Part shown: positions 54,358-62,800 of the stretch, piece by piece
Numbering within the stretch: the stretch's first letter is position 1
Layout of the letters: each line of letters begins with the position of its first letter
Source of the DNA: Pseudomonas frederiksbergensis
Lineage (GTDB): Bacteria; Pseudomonadota; Gammaproteobacteria; Pseudomonadales; Pseudomonadaceae
Assembly: GCF_900105495.1 (NCBI RefSeq)
Contig: NZ_FNTF01000002.1
Span: forward strand, 5,782,001-5,846,000
Length of the DNA: 64,000 nucleotides
Direction of reading: 5' to 3'
The notes under the pieces: generated by a model
Databases searched by the model: none
Seen by the model: the letters and a program-made list of their open reading frames with translations, nothing else
Told to the model about the DNA's origin: nothing
Position numbers and translations under genes: made by a program

Positions 54358-54372
54358 TTGTAATTCCAACAA
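54358..54372. promoter_or_regulatory. HexR operator 2 (gap promoter)
   Basis: TTGT-AATTCCA-ACAA, another exact match. It lies 24 bases before the gap start, where binding would block initiation of gap. The two boxes are 62 bases apart, close to six helical turns. Confidence 0.85.
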
Positions 54373-54395
54373 CAAAACGACGGCGGCCCTGTTAA

Positions 54396-55397
54396 ATGAC
54401 TCTTCGAATCGCAATCAATGGTTTTGGCCGAATTGGCCGTAACGTCCTGCGCGCACTGTATACCCAAGGGTATCGCCAGGATCTGCAGATTGTTGCCATC
54501 AATGACCTGGGCGACAGCGAGATGAACGCTCATCTGCTCAAGTACGACACTGTTCACGGCACGTTCGATGCCGATGTCCAGCATGATCGGGAAAGCCTGA
54601 CCGTCAACGGTGACCGTATCTCTGTCAGCGCCATTCGCAACCCGGCCGAGCTGCCGTGGGCTGCCGAGCAGATCGACGTTGTATTCGAATGCACCGGTTT
54701 GTTCACCGATCGCGCCAAAGCCGCCGCGCATATTACGGCCGGTGCACGCAAAGTGATCATCTCCGCCCCGGCCAAAGGTGCCGACGCCACGGTGGTGTAT
54801 GGCGTTAACCACGACATTCTGCGCCAATCGCACCAGATCATTTCCAATGCTTCGTGCACCACCAACTGCCTGGCCCCGGTGGCCCAAGTGTTGCACCGCG
54901 AGCTGGGTATCGAAAGCGGCCTGATGACCACTATTCACGCCTACACCAACGATCAGCACCTGACCGACGTCTATCATGTCGACCCGTATCGTGCGCGTTC
55001 GGCCACCCAGAACATGATCCCGAGCAAAACCGGCGCGGCTGAAGCCGTCGGTCTGGTGCTGCCGGAACTGGCGGGCAAACTGACCGGCATGTCGGTACGC
55101 GTGCCGGTAATCAACGTGTCACTGGTGGACCTGACCGTGCAACTCAAGCGCGAAGCGTCGGCCGATGAAGTGAACGCGCTGCTGAAAGAAGCCAGCCAGC
55201 ACTCGAAGATTCTCGGTTACAACACCCTGCCGCTGGTCTCCAGCGACTTCAACCACAACCCGCTGTCGTCGATCTTTGACGCCAACCACACCAAGTCCAG
55301 CGGCAAGCTGCTCAAGGTGCTGGCCTGGTATGACAACGAATGGGGCTTCTCCAACCGCATGCTCGATAACTGCCTGGCGCTGTGCAACGCCGAGTAA
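54396..55397 (+). CDS. gap: Glyceraldehyde-3-phosphate dehydrogenase, type I
   Basis: A 333-residue NAD-dependent enzyme: [19 protein letters not shown] (cofactor loop), [13 protein letters not shown] with the catalytic Cys (near residue 152), HAYTNDQ with the His, and [12 protein letters not shown]. It oxidises the glyceraldehyde-3-phosphate made by Eda. Under HexR control as judged from the boxes at 54296 and 54358. Followed 27 bases later by methylglyoxal synthase. Confidence 0.96.
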   Translation: MTLRIAINGFGRIGRNVLRALYTQGYRQDLQIVAINDLGDSEMNAHLLKYDTVHGTFDADVQHDRESLTVNGDRISVSAIRNPAELPWAAEQIDVVFECTGLFTDRAKAAAHITAGARKVIISAPAKGADATVVYGVNHDILRQSHQIISNASCTTNCLAPVAQVLHRELGIESGLMTTIHAYTNDQHLTDVYHVDPYRARSATQNMIPSKTGAAEAVGLVLPELAGKLTGMSVRVPVINVSLVDLTVQLKREASADEVNALLKEASQHSKILGYNTLPLVSSDFNHNPLSSIFDANHTKSSGKLLKVLAWYDNEWGFSNRMLDNCLALCNAE

Positions 55398-55424
55398 GCG
55401 AAGCTACGAGCAGGAGCAGCACCG

Positions 55425-55889
55425 ATGATCGGTATCAGCTTTACGCAAAAGACCATGGCAGCGCGCAAGCGTATTGCCTTGGTCGCCCATGACCACTGCA
55501 AGGTGTTTTTGCTGGACTGGGCCGAGCGACAGAAAGACCGGCTCGCACAGCATGAACTGGTCGCCACCGGCACCACCGGGTTGTTGTTGCAACAACGCCT
55601 GGATTTGCCTGTGGAGAGCATGATCAGCGGCCCATTGGGCGGCGACCAGCAACTCGGTGCGCGAATCGCCGAGCAGCGGGTCGACATGCTGGTGTTCTTC
55701 TGGGACCCGTTCGAACCACAACCGCACGACCCGGATATCAAGGCATTGCTGCGAGTCGCGGCGGTGTGGAACATTCCGGTGGCGTGTAATGAATGCAGCG
55801 CCGACTACCTGCTCAGCAGTCCCTTGATGGAGCAGGCTCACCCACACCGCATCCCGGATTACGCGACCTACCTGTCGGGACGGAGCTAA
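55425..55889 (+). CDS. mgsA: Methylglyoxal synthase
   Basis: A 154-residue enzyme converting dihydroxyacetone phosphate to methylglyoxal plus phosphate. Seen: IALVAHDHCKVFLLDW, ATGTTGLLLQQ (phosphate site), MISGPLGGDQQLGARI with the catalytic Asp region, and FFWDPFEPQPHDPD. Usual length 150-155. It follows gap in the same direction with 27 bases between, so both are probably one transcript. The pair suggests a response to triose-phosphate overload: oxidation through Gap or overflow through MgsA. Confidence 0.95.
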   Translation: MIGISFTQKTMAARKRIALVAHDHCKVFLLDWAERQKDRLAQHELVATGTTGLLLQQRLDLPVESMISGPLGGDQQLGARIAEQRVDMLVFFWDPFEPQPHDPDIKALLRVAAVWNIPVACNECSADYLLSSPLMEQAHPHRIPDYATYLSGRS

Positions 55890-55903
55890 GACAGGCCGGC
55901 GGT

Positions 55904-56752
55904 CTATCGCCAGGTTTTAACCTCGGGGAATCGCTCGCCGCGCAGGCGTTCAAAATGAGCCTGCGCGTGCTCTTCAGGCCTCGGCTCCCAGTTTTTGATG
56001 CCGGGCGTGTGTGTCTCCCTCAGGCGCTCGACAACCAAAAAATGCAGCTGCTCCGGCGTCTGCCATCCCCACCGCTGTGCCAGGTCGAGTTGTGCTATCA
56101 GCCAGGCTCTCGGCGACAGCGCTTCCGGCAATCGGGCAAGGTCCTCACTGTGCTCGGCCAACAGGTACTGACCCACATTAACCAACAGAATCGCCCGTTC
56201 CTGGTTGACCGGTGCCGGGGTCGCCAGCCATTGCGCAGCGTCGGGGACCGGGTATTCGCCCGACGCCGGATTGTCTACGGTCGCCCATTGCTCGCCCTGC
56301 CAGAAACAGGCACTGATGACCGGCCCCAGGTATTCGGGATACGCCGACTCGGGAAGATGGGCCAACGCTCGCGCCAACACCCGATTATCGTGAAAACGGT
56401 ACAACGCCTGCTGCGGTCGTTTCCCGATCAACAGGCGTTCGCGCCAATGTTTCACCAGTATGGCGATCGAGTGATTTTCGATGCTCGCCAGCCATCCCCA
56501 ATCCCGCGTCTGACCTTCGAGCAACTCATTGAGCGATGACGGATTCAGACTATCGATGGAAAAAATAAACGGGCCGCCCACGGACAGCGCGGCAACGGCG
56601 GTTTCCCTGTAGACGCTGCGATAGTGTTCATGTGTCAGCTGGTGCAACAAAGCTTGATGGATCCCCGGCACCGCCGTGGAGTCAAGAATCAAACACAGAT
56701 GACGGCCACGTTGTGATTGCTCGGCCATCCACTGAACAGGCAGGTTGTTCAT
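55904..56752 (-). CDS. DUF4123-domain T6SS adaptor/chaperone
   Basis: A 282-residue protein with the N-terminal DUF4123 domain: HLCLILDSTAVPGIHQALL, then GGPFIFSIDSLNPSSLNELL and GWLASIENHSIAILVKHWRE with QQALYRFHDNRVLARALAHL. DUF4123 proteins (Tap-1/TEC) load effectors onto VgrG tips. Its start overlaps the vgrG stop (ATGA), so it is the last gene of the secretion module. A longer frame to 57022 is a shadow of vgrG. Cytosolic. Confidence 0.9.
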   Translation of the reverse strand: MNNLPVQWMAEQSQRGRHLCLILDSTAVPGIHQALLHQLTHEHYRSVYRETAVAALSVGGPFIFSIDSLNPSSLNELLEGQTRDWGWLASIENHSIAILVKHWRERLLIGKRPQQALYRFHDNRVLARALAHLPESAYPEYLGPVISACFWQGEQWATVDNPASGEYPVPDAAQWLATPAPVNQERAILLVNVGQYLLAEHSEDLARLPEALSPRAWLIAQLDLAQRWGWQTPEQLHFLVVERLRETHTPGIKNWEPRPEEHAQAHFERLRGERFPEVKTWR

Positions 56753-58806
56753 GCGCTGATTCCTTCGGTTGAACAAACGCCCTCTCGACAGGCCTCGCAG
56801 ATCGGGCAGAAGTCTGCCGATTGCTCGCCAGCCAATGTCATCAGCACCCTTTGGACAAAGGCGATGACCGGGGCTCGCTCGATCGGGGTCGTCAAAGCCT
56901 GCGTTGCCCCCGGTACCAGCGGCGCCACCAGCGTCCCCCGTGCGGGGCTGCCCCCCACCTCGATTGCACAACTGCTGAAAATGCCACTTGAATCGATCAC
57001 AAGATGCTGATCGCCAGCACACAAGGTCATGTTATGGCCTGCGTCGAGCACCAGCTTCACACCGGCCTTGAAATGAATTTCCTGACCCGCCTCTGCAACC
57101 AGCACCTCGCCTACATAGGTATGGCTGCTTTGTCCGACGTGCAGATGATCATTGGCCATCAGTCGGGTTTTACGGTCGCCTGTCGTCGTGCGATGTTCCT
57201 CGGTCTCGAACACACTGGTGCTGGTGCCCTTGATGGTTTCCCGGCGCTCGCGACCGACTTCCAGCCGACTGTCGTTTTCAATTTTTTGCTCCATATCACG
57301 TTGCGCCCGAAGGTAGATCAACTCTTGCCCCGCGCGATCTTCGACATGCAATTCATTGAACCCCGTGCTCTTGCTCGAACTGCGGCTACGAAAGACGCTT
57401 CGGGTCTTGTTCTGCGGCAGTGGATAGGGCACCGGGTTGGTACGGTGAGGCAAACAACCGGAAATTACTGGCCGATCTGGGTCGCCATCCATAAAGGTGA
57501 CCAACACTTCCATGCCGACACGGGGAATACTGACCACGCCGTAGCCGTCGCCAGCCAAAGCCGTCGAGACTCTTAACCAGCAACTGCTTTTGTCGGTTTG
57601 CGGGTCGGTACGGTCCCAGTAAAAACAAACTTTGACCCGACCGTATTCATCACAGTGAATCTCCTCTCCTGCCGGCCCGGTGACTTTGGCGGTCTGACTG
57701 CCGGAAATGGTCGGCTTGGGGTGTTTTTTCGGCGGTCGATACGGTGAATCCCAAGGTGTCGCGGCGAAGGTGTTGCGATAGCCTTGAAAATCCGCGGTAT
57801 GGATCTGGCTGGGCATTGCCTCTTCCAGCACTTGCAATTGCAGGCCTTCATGCGTCACCTCGGTCAGGAGCCAGAGGTCATTCCATTGCGCACGATGATG
57901 ATCCGTCATGTCGAGGTAATGGCCGCTGTGCAAGTTGCCGAGGTCGCTGGCGCCTTCCGCCAGGCGGTAATCGCTGCGATGTTGCTCCAATTGGCGCGCA
58001 GCCAGTCGCTTGCCCTCATCACCGGTTTTGAAACGCCCCGGCGCCCGGTAATCCTCCAGCGGCGGAACGACCGGGCTTTCGCTCTTCTGTTCGAGAAGCC
58101 GGTTCGGCTTTTCGAAGTCATAGTCACGAATCGCCACTTGGCTGGGACGCGTGGCGAAACGCACGCCGAACGTATCGATCACCGGGTGATCGGCGACCTG
58201 ACCATTTTTTTGTCGAAAAATGGACGGGGCCAACCGCCGAAAGCAGGTCTGATCATCCCCAAACACTAATAGGTGCCCGTGTGGGCTGTGCTGAAAATGG
58301 TAGTGAATGCCCGACTCTTCACAGAGCCGCTGGATAAAACCCAGGTCGGATTCATTGAACTGAACACAGTATTCACGGGGCAGATAGACGCTTGGACCCA
58401 ACTGAAACGTGAACGCATCGCCGAGCATGCCGTGCTTGTTTAGGACTTCGGTAATGATCTGTTCGACGCTGCGTTGCTGAAAAATTCGCTGGTCGCTGCA
58501 CAGCGCGAGATACGCCAGTTGAGGCACTAACGTCAGTTCATAGCGCGTCAGTCGTTTACCGGTCTCGCGCTGCGCAAAATTATGAATCAGCCCGTGCAAG
58601 CCCTCGCCGGGAGGACCAAAGCCAAGGAATGCAGGCTTGTGCAGTGGCGTCTCGAGGTCGAGGTTTGACCGCTCACTGACCAGCTCCAGCGTCACCTCAT
58701 AGGGCTGGCTGATCGATTCACTGGCCTTGAAGGCCAAGACCTGAAAGTGATGCTGCATGCCGCTGATATCAAAGTAGAAGCGCGGTTTGGAGATTGAGTC
58801 ATGCAT
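56749..58806 (-). CDS. vgrG: VgrG/TssI type VI secretion spike protein
   Basis: A 685-residue spike protein: N-terminal gp27-like part (FYFDISGMQHHFQVLAF, ESGIHYHFQHSPHGHLLVFGDD) and gp5-like OB-fold (ISIPRVGMEVLVTFMDGDPDRP as read in parts: IPRVGMEVLVTF, MDGDPDRP), then a beta-prism with repeated GDRKTRLM-type strands. The C-terminal tail has DFCPICEACREGVC, a Cys cluster resembling a zinc site. ATG 58806 has AGGA upstream. No other Tss genes are near, so it is an orphan vgrG island with its own effector, which it carries through the T6SS tube. Confidence 0.93.
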   Translation of the reverse strand: MHDSISKPRFYFDISGMQHHFQVLAFKASESISQPYEVTLELVSERSNLDLETPLHKPAFLGFGPPGEGLHGLIHNFAQRETGKRLTRYELTLVPQLAYLALCSDQRIFQQRSVEQIITEVLNKHGMLGDAFTFQLGPSVYLPREYCVQFNESDLGFIQRLCEESGIHYHFQHSPHGHLLVFGDDQTCFRRLAPSIFRQKNGQVADHPVIDTFGVRFATRPSQVAIRDYDFEKPNRLLEQKSESPVVPPLEDYRAPGRFKTGDEGKRLAARQLEQHRSDYRLAEGASDLGNLHSGHYLDMTDHHRAQWNDLWLLTEVTHEGLQLQVLEEAMPSQIHTADFQGYRNTFAATPWDSPYRPPKKHPKPTISGSQTAKVTGPAGEEIHCDEYGRVKVCFYWDRTDPQTDKSSCWLRVSTALAGDGYGVVSIPRVGMEVLVTFMDGDPDRPVISGCLPHRTNPVPYPLPQNKTRSVFRSRSSSKSTGFNELHVEDRAGQELIYLRAQRDMEQKIENDSRLEVGRERRETIKGTSTSVFETEEHRTTTGDRKTRLMANDHLHVGQSSHTYVGEVLVAEAGQEIHFKAGVKLVLDAGHNMTLCAGDQHLVIDSSGIFSSCAIEVGGSPARGTLVAPLVPGATQALTTPIERAPVIAFVQRVLMTLAGEQSADFCPICEACREGVCSTEGISA

Positions 58807-58838
58807 CGGATAGTCCTTTAAATGCAGGTTGGCCACGC

Positions 58839-61001
58839 TCAGCAGATCGAATCGATATCCAGCGGCTCGCGAGCCAGCCGAAATCCATCGTCCGGTTGCC
58901 TTGGAATCATTGCGTACTGCACCGAGCTGCGGTTTTCAGCGTGTTTTGCCCAACGCTCCACGCTACCGGTGAACTCTGGCAACTGGGCGGCACTGCCGTA
59001 CACATCCACCAGGGTCAGGCGGCGATAGCGCACGGTTTGCAGGCGTTCGCGGGTTCTCAGCAAGCGATCCTGCTCCCTGTGGAGGGCACTCATCGCAGCA
59101 CTTTCATTCTTCGTCGCACCACGCGGCCCCTCGTTATGGCGCACCTTGCGGGCATACTCGTAAAGTTTTTCATTGAGTGTTGCCAAGGCATCTTCGACGA
59201 CGCGGAACTCGCGTTCGGTGACCACGGACGAGGCGTTCTCCAGGGTTTGCTGCCAGCGCCGCAAAGTCGCCCAGGCGCAAGGGATGTAGCTGGCGATCAT
59301 CATATGGTCGGTGTAGTTGATCAGTTGCGCGAGCAGGCCATCGCGGGCGGGCATATCACCCCGCCGGATCTTTTCCAGCATGACGGTACAGGCGGCGCCT
59401 TCGATGGATTCACAATCCGGATCCCACAAAATCGCCGACCACTCGCGTTCATCAAAGCGCACGGGCATGAAGTGCTGCTGTTGCCCGTGATGCTGATAGG
59501 GATCACCGCCGATGCGCACCAGACCGGCACCGAACACCAACATGCCATAAGGTCCGGAAAGGACGATCGTCGCCAGGCCCGGGACCCAGACCTTCCAGTT
59601 GGCGTCCATCCACGGCGCCGGTACGCCGGGCACCGGATCGTTATTGTTGACCATGCGGTGATGGACGAGGTCGGTGGCGCCTTCGACGAAGGTTGAGTCG
59701 CCGGCACGTGGGGCGCCGTAGGTGTAGAGGAGGATGTTGTATTTAACGCCTGCACGTCGACGGAGCGCTTCTGCCAACAACAAGGCGATGGCGCCGCCCA
59801 GGCTGTGGCCGCAGATAATGATTTTTTGCCCCGAGTGAAATTTATCCAGATAACGCAAGACGAACGCTTTCATCGCTCGAAACGCGTTGTAAAAGCCTTG
59901 ATGGACGCTCCCGACACCTTCTTCGAACGGAACTTGCAGCGCGTCCACATCACGCAACGCGTCTTTCAGACTGGCCGTTCCACGCACCGAAATCAGCACG
60001 ACTTCGTCGTGATGACAGATAAACGCCTGGGTATCGCCGCCATTCACCTGATCATCAAAAAAATGCTGGTTCTCGGGGTGTTCCTGGTCTTTACCTTTGT
60101 CCGGATGGTTTTGCTCATAGAGCGTCGGATCGAATGGCAGAATCTCCAGCCGCTTTGAATACGGCACATCCTCGTACAGCGGGTAAAACCTTTGCGACTG
60201 GGTCCTATCGACTCGCCAATTCTCCTGGTAACCGGCCAACGCCTCGCCAAACCAATTGCCAATGCTCGGGTCCAGCATAAAGTGCACCTTGTCCAGCGGC
60301 TTTTCGCGCGGGTATTGAGCGAAATCGGTGTAACTCAAGGTCGCCATCAACGCCAGTTGATAGAGGTTCAAGGCACAGAATTTGTCGTCGGTGGAGAGCA
60401 TGGGCCGCAAGGCGCGCATGGGCCGCACTTCCAGCACGTTGTGTTTGTTGGGGCTCAGGACAATTCCAAATGAATGCTCGGGGCCGAAACCCAACTCGCC
60501 CATGCCCCGCAGCAATACGCTTTGCGGTTCGTAGGAGCGCCCGACCTCCGGTGGCAAATGCGCCCCATCGCGGACCAGGTCCCGCACCTCGACCTGGACG
60601 AAGATATCGGCCTCCTTAATCGCCGGGTTATATTCGCGACGAAATCCGTCTTCGTGGAAGAAGCGGGTTTGTTCGGCGCGGAACTGGAGCTCGGTGATGG
60701 GGAGAGGGTAGTACTCGCGGTTTATCAAGCGTTGATATGGTTTTTCGAGTCCGTTGTATTGCTTATCCATCCTGAGTACGACAGGCCCACGGTAATGGTT
60801 CTGCACTTTGGCAAACCCTTCACCATCCAAACGCCCTGTGTATTCCTGACCGACGCTGTCCATCACGGTGTAATGCAGACCGCCATAAGATTTGCCATCA
60901 CCCTGCTCGTCCACTAATCGAAAACTCGTCCAATGCCCACGCAACGGGCAGGCCAGTAACTTGTTGCTGAAGCAAAGGTTGTCACGCTCCTGAAGTGCCA
61001 T
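58839..61001 (-). CDS. Class 3 lipase-type T6SS effector
   Basis: A 720-residue protein. The N-terminal 100 residues hold a small beta domain (RLVDEQGDGKSYGGLHYTVM, YTGRLDGEGFAK) like those on T6SS cargo. The lipase domain has KIIICGHSLGGAIALLLAEA with the nucleophile Ser near residue 395, followed by TYGAPRAGDSTFVEGA and the Asp in NNNDPVPGVP. The C-terminal 200 residues are helical with coiled-coil propensity (TLNEKLYEYARKVRHNEG). Phospholipase effectors of this kind (Tle families, perhaps Tle2-like) attack rival membranes. It lies between vgrG and a lipoprotein gene that is the likely immunity factor. No signal peptide, as expected for T6SS export. Confidence 0.88.
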   Translation of the reverse strand: MALQERDNLCFSNKLLACPLRGHWTSFRLVDEQGDGKSYGGLHYTVMDSVGQEYTGRLDGEGFAKVQNHYRGPVVLRMDKQYNGLEKPYQRLINREYYPLPITELQFRAEQTRFFHEDGFRREYNPAIKEADIFVQVEVRDLVRDGAHLPPEVGRSYEPQSVLLRGMGELGFGPEHSFGIVLSPNKHNVLEVRPMRALRPMLSTDDKFCALNLYQLALMATLSYTDFAQYPREKPLDKVHFMLDPSIGNWFGEALAGYQENWRVDRTQSQRFYPLYEDVPYSKRLEILPFDPTLYEQNHPDKGKDQEHPENQHFFDDQVNGGDTQAFICHHDEVVLISVRGTASLKDALRDVDALQVPFEEGVGSVHQGFYNAFRAMKAFVLRYLDKFHSGQKIIICGHSLGGAIALLLAEALRRRAGVKYNILLYTYGAPRAGDSTFVEGATDLVHHRMVNNNDPVPGVPAPWMDANWKVWVPGLATIVLSGPYGMLVFGAGLVRIGGDPYQHHGQQQHFMPVRFDEREWSAILWDPDCESIEGAACTVMLEKIRRGDMPARDGLLAQLINYTDHMMIASYIPCAWATLRRWQQTLENASSVVTEREFRVVEDALATLNEKLYEYARKVRHNEGPRGATKNESAAMSALHREQDRLLRTRERLQTVRYRRLTLVDVYGSAAQLPEFTGSVERWAKHAENRSSVQYAMIPRQPDDGFRLAREPLDIDSIC

Positions 61002-61013
61002 GCCTGATTTTCC

Positions 61014-61865
61014 TTATTCAGTACAGTTGGGGTAGACGGTACATTCGCGACCATCGGACATTTTGAAAGACTTGAAATCAGTGGTGTTACCGCGGCAAAA
61101 AGCGTCTTGATCCTCAAGACTTTCGCCCAGGCAACGTTTCCAACCCTGCGGAAAACGGATCCAGGCATCTCGTCCAAAAGGCCGTTCCTCAGCCGCCATC
61201 CCGAACACCATCCTCACGGTCCGGCCCGGCAACTGATCACGCTGCAACACCCCGCCCGCCATGCGTTTCATCATCTGTCCGTTCGCATCGACGGCCCGGC
61301 AGTGCAGGATTTTTATGATCGCCCGCTCGGGTCCCACCGTGCGAAACAACCACTGGCATTGCCCTTGAAACGCCTGAACGCCAGTGGCTGGAAAATCTGG
61401 ACGGTCATCTGCAAGTTCGTCGTAAAAGGACAGGCTGGCAAAGTCGCCCCCTATGTCAGACCAACGCGCTCCCCACTTCGCGTCGAGATTCAATCTCAAG
61501 CTACTCAACACCAACGGGCAACCACCTGGGCGAGTCGTCAGCGGAACCTGAAACTCCGCCGTGCGCGCAATGCTTTGGTATTCGCTGGTGAAAAACTTGC
61601 GATTCGGCGCCACTTCACCGCGCTGGCGCGGCGGGGCTTCACAGGTTTCTCCGGTGGCCGGCTCGTAATAGGCGTCGACCTTGACCCTGAAATCCGCCGG
61701 CACGTCTGCCTGCAACGTGAAGCTTTCTGCCGGCGCAAAAACACAACCGCCAGCGGCAAGCGCCAATGCAATGATTGCCAGTGCGCGGGCAAAATGCCGG
61801 CTCGCGAAACACAACGAAGGAGCGTTGTCGAGAATTGGCGTTTCCCATTCCTGGAGTGCCGTCAC
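61014..61865 (-). CDS. Lipoprotein, probable lipase immunity protein
   Basis: A 283-residue protein with a lipobox, ALAIIALALAAGGC (Cys at about residue 41), so the mature protein would be periplasmic and lipid-anchored. The N-terminal extension before the hydrophobic region is long for a signal peptide, and a later non-ATG start may be the true one; GTG 61865 is the open-frame start. The mature part holds several Cys (TCEAPPRQRG, QCQWLF, LHCRAV, RCLGESLEDQD, FCRGN, ECTVYPNC) that could form disulphides. It is unrecognised but lies 12 bases before the lipase gene; periplasmic lipoproteins there are usually Tli-type immunity proteins. Role is inference. Confidence 0.65.
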   Translation of the reverse strand: MTALQEWETPILDNAPSLCFASRHFARALAIIALALAAGGCVFAPAESFTLQADVPADFRVKVDAYYEPATGETCEAPPRQRGEVAPNRKFFTSEYQSIARTAEFQVPLTTRPGGCPLVLSSLRLNLDAKWGARWSDIGGDFASLSFYDELADDRPDFPATGVQAFQGQCQWLFRTVGPERAIIKILHCRAVDANGQMMKRMAGGVLQRDQLPGRTVRMVFGMAAEERPFGRDAWIRFPQGWKRCLGESLEDQDAFCRGNTTDFKSFKMSDGRECTVYPNCTE

Positions 61866-61996
61866 TTGATGTCCCTGTCAAAAACCACGCTAAAAAAACG
61901 AAGTATCAACAGGGGTATAGCAGTCATCCAGAACTGTCTGAGGGGCCAGGAAACGTTTGGGATCGTGCCTACGCCAGTCTCTGAAATATCTGACAT
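61862..61996 (-). CDS. Possible small membrane protein upstream of the lipoprotein
   Basis: A 44-residue frame starting MSDISETGVGTIPNVSWP with one hydrophobic stretch (FWMTAIPLLILRFFSVVF) and a charged end (DRDIK). Its stop overlaps the GTG start of the lipoprotein gene (GTGA). That junction suggests translational coupling, but no clear ribosome site precedes ATG 61996, and the AT-rich stretch could give such a frame by chance. Included with low confidence. The frame stays open to 62131. Confidence 0.3.
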   Translation of the reverse strand: MSDISETGVGTIPNVSWPLRQFWMTAIPLLILRFFSVVFDRDIK

Positions 61997-62112
61997 TTGC
62001 AGCCAAGCAATGGCTGGGAGCTGCGCAATTTTCCACAAAGCGGGCAGCTCACTATCAGCTTTTGCGCTCTGAACGAATGACGGCTTGGAAACCAGTGCTT
62101 GACCACTGATAC

Positions 62113-62133
62113 AGATGATAAGCATTATCATTC
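62113..62133. promoter_or_regulatory. Fur-box-like palindrome
   Basis: ATGATAA-GCA-TTATCAT (62115-62131) is a perfect 7-bp inverted repeat matching the GATAATGATAATCATTATC-type Fur operator closely. It lies 27-43 bases upstream of an ECF sigma gene (GTG 62158), as for FecI/PvdS-type factors that are repressed in iron-rich cells. Confidence 0.8.
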
Positions 62134-62157
62134 GCTCGAAATGGATCAGGTCCTCCC

Positions 62158-62676
62158 GTGAGTCAATCTCGCTTCAATCACGTCTTCATCGCTCAGCGAG
62201 TCTCTCTGCTGCGCACATTGGAGCGGATGGTCAACAATCACAGCACCGCCGAAGACCTCCTGCAGGAGACCTACCTGCGAGTGACCCGGGCGCTCAGCGA
62301 GCGGGCCATCGATCACCTTGAACCCTTCGTTTTCCAGACCGCCCGCAACCTGGCGCTGGACCATTTGCGTGCGCGGCGTATTCAGTCCCGCACGATGCTC
62401 GAAGACGTGCCGCTGGACGTTGTGGAAAGCGTCGCCGCCCCCGCCAGCAGTGCCGAGGACGCCGCCCATGCCGAACAATTGCTTGAGCGCTTGAACGTGA
62501 GCCTCAATGAACTCAGCGCCCGTCAGCAGCAGATTTTCATCCTCAGCCGTCTGCACGGGCACAGCTATCTGGAAATCGCCGAGAAGCTCGGCGTGTCGTT
62601 GAGCACGGTGCAAAAGGAGCTGAAATTGATCATGGCGATCTGCATCGGCGTGGCCGAGCGGTTAAACGGCGACTGA
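62158..62676 (+). CDS. FecI-type iron-responsive ECF sigma factor
   Basis: A 172-residue ECF sigma factor: region 2 AEDLLQETYLRVTRAL and FVFQTARNLALDHLRARR, and region 4 LSARQQQIFILSRLHGHSYL followed by EIAEKLGVSLSTVQKELK. Start codon GTG 62158, with CAGG upstream. Downstream is a FecR-type anti-sigma regulator and the beginning of a TonB-dependent receptor, so this is a cell-surface signalling system for a siderophore. Controlled by Fur as judged from the palindrome at 62115. The cognate siderophore is unknown. Confidence 0.92.
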   Translation: MSQSRFNHVFIAQRVSLLRTLERMVNNHSTAEDLLQETYLRVTRALSERAIDHLEPFVFQTARNLALDHLRARRIQSRTMLEDVPLDVVESVAAPASSAEDAAHAEQLLERLNVSLNELSARQQQIFILSRLHGHSYLEIAEKLGVSLSTVQKELKLIMAICIGVAERLNGD

Positions 62677-62800
62677 ATCTGTAGGTTGATTCTCTATGTG
62701 TGAGGATGACCTGCACTGGTTATCGGGCTTTGCTACCCTTGCCCCACTTTCAAGCTTCATTAAAAAAACAGCGGTGCCAAGACACTGCCGAGGAAACACC

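Noticed and set aside
55904..57022. Extended start for the DUF4123 gene at 57022
   Set aside because: The extra 90 codons lie inside vgrG in another frame and look like a shadow; the overlap start at 56752 matches the family.
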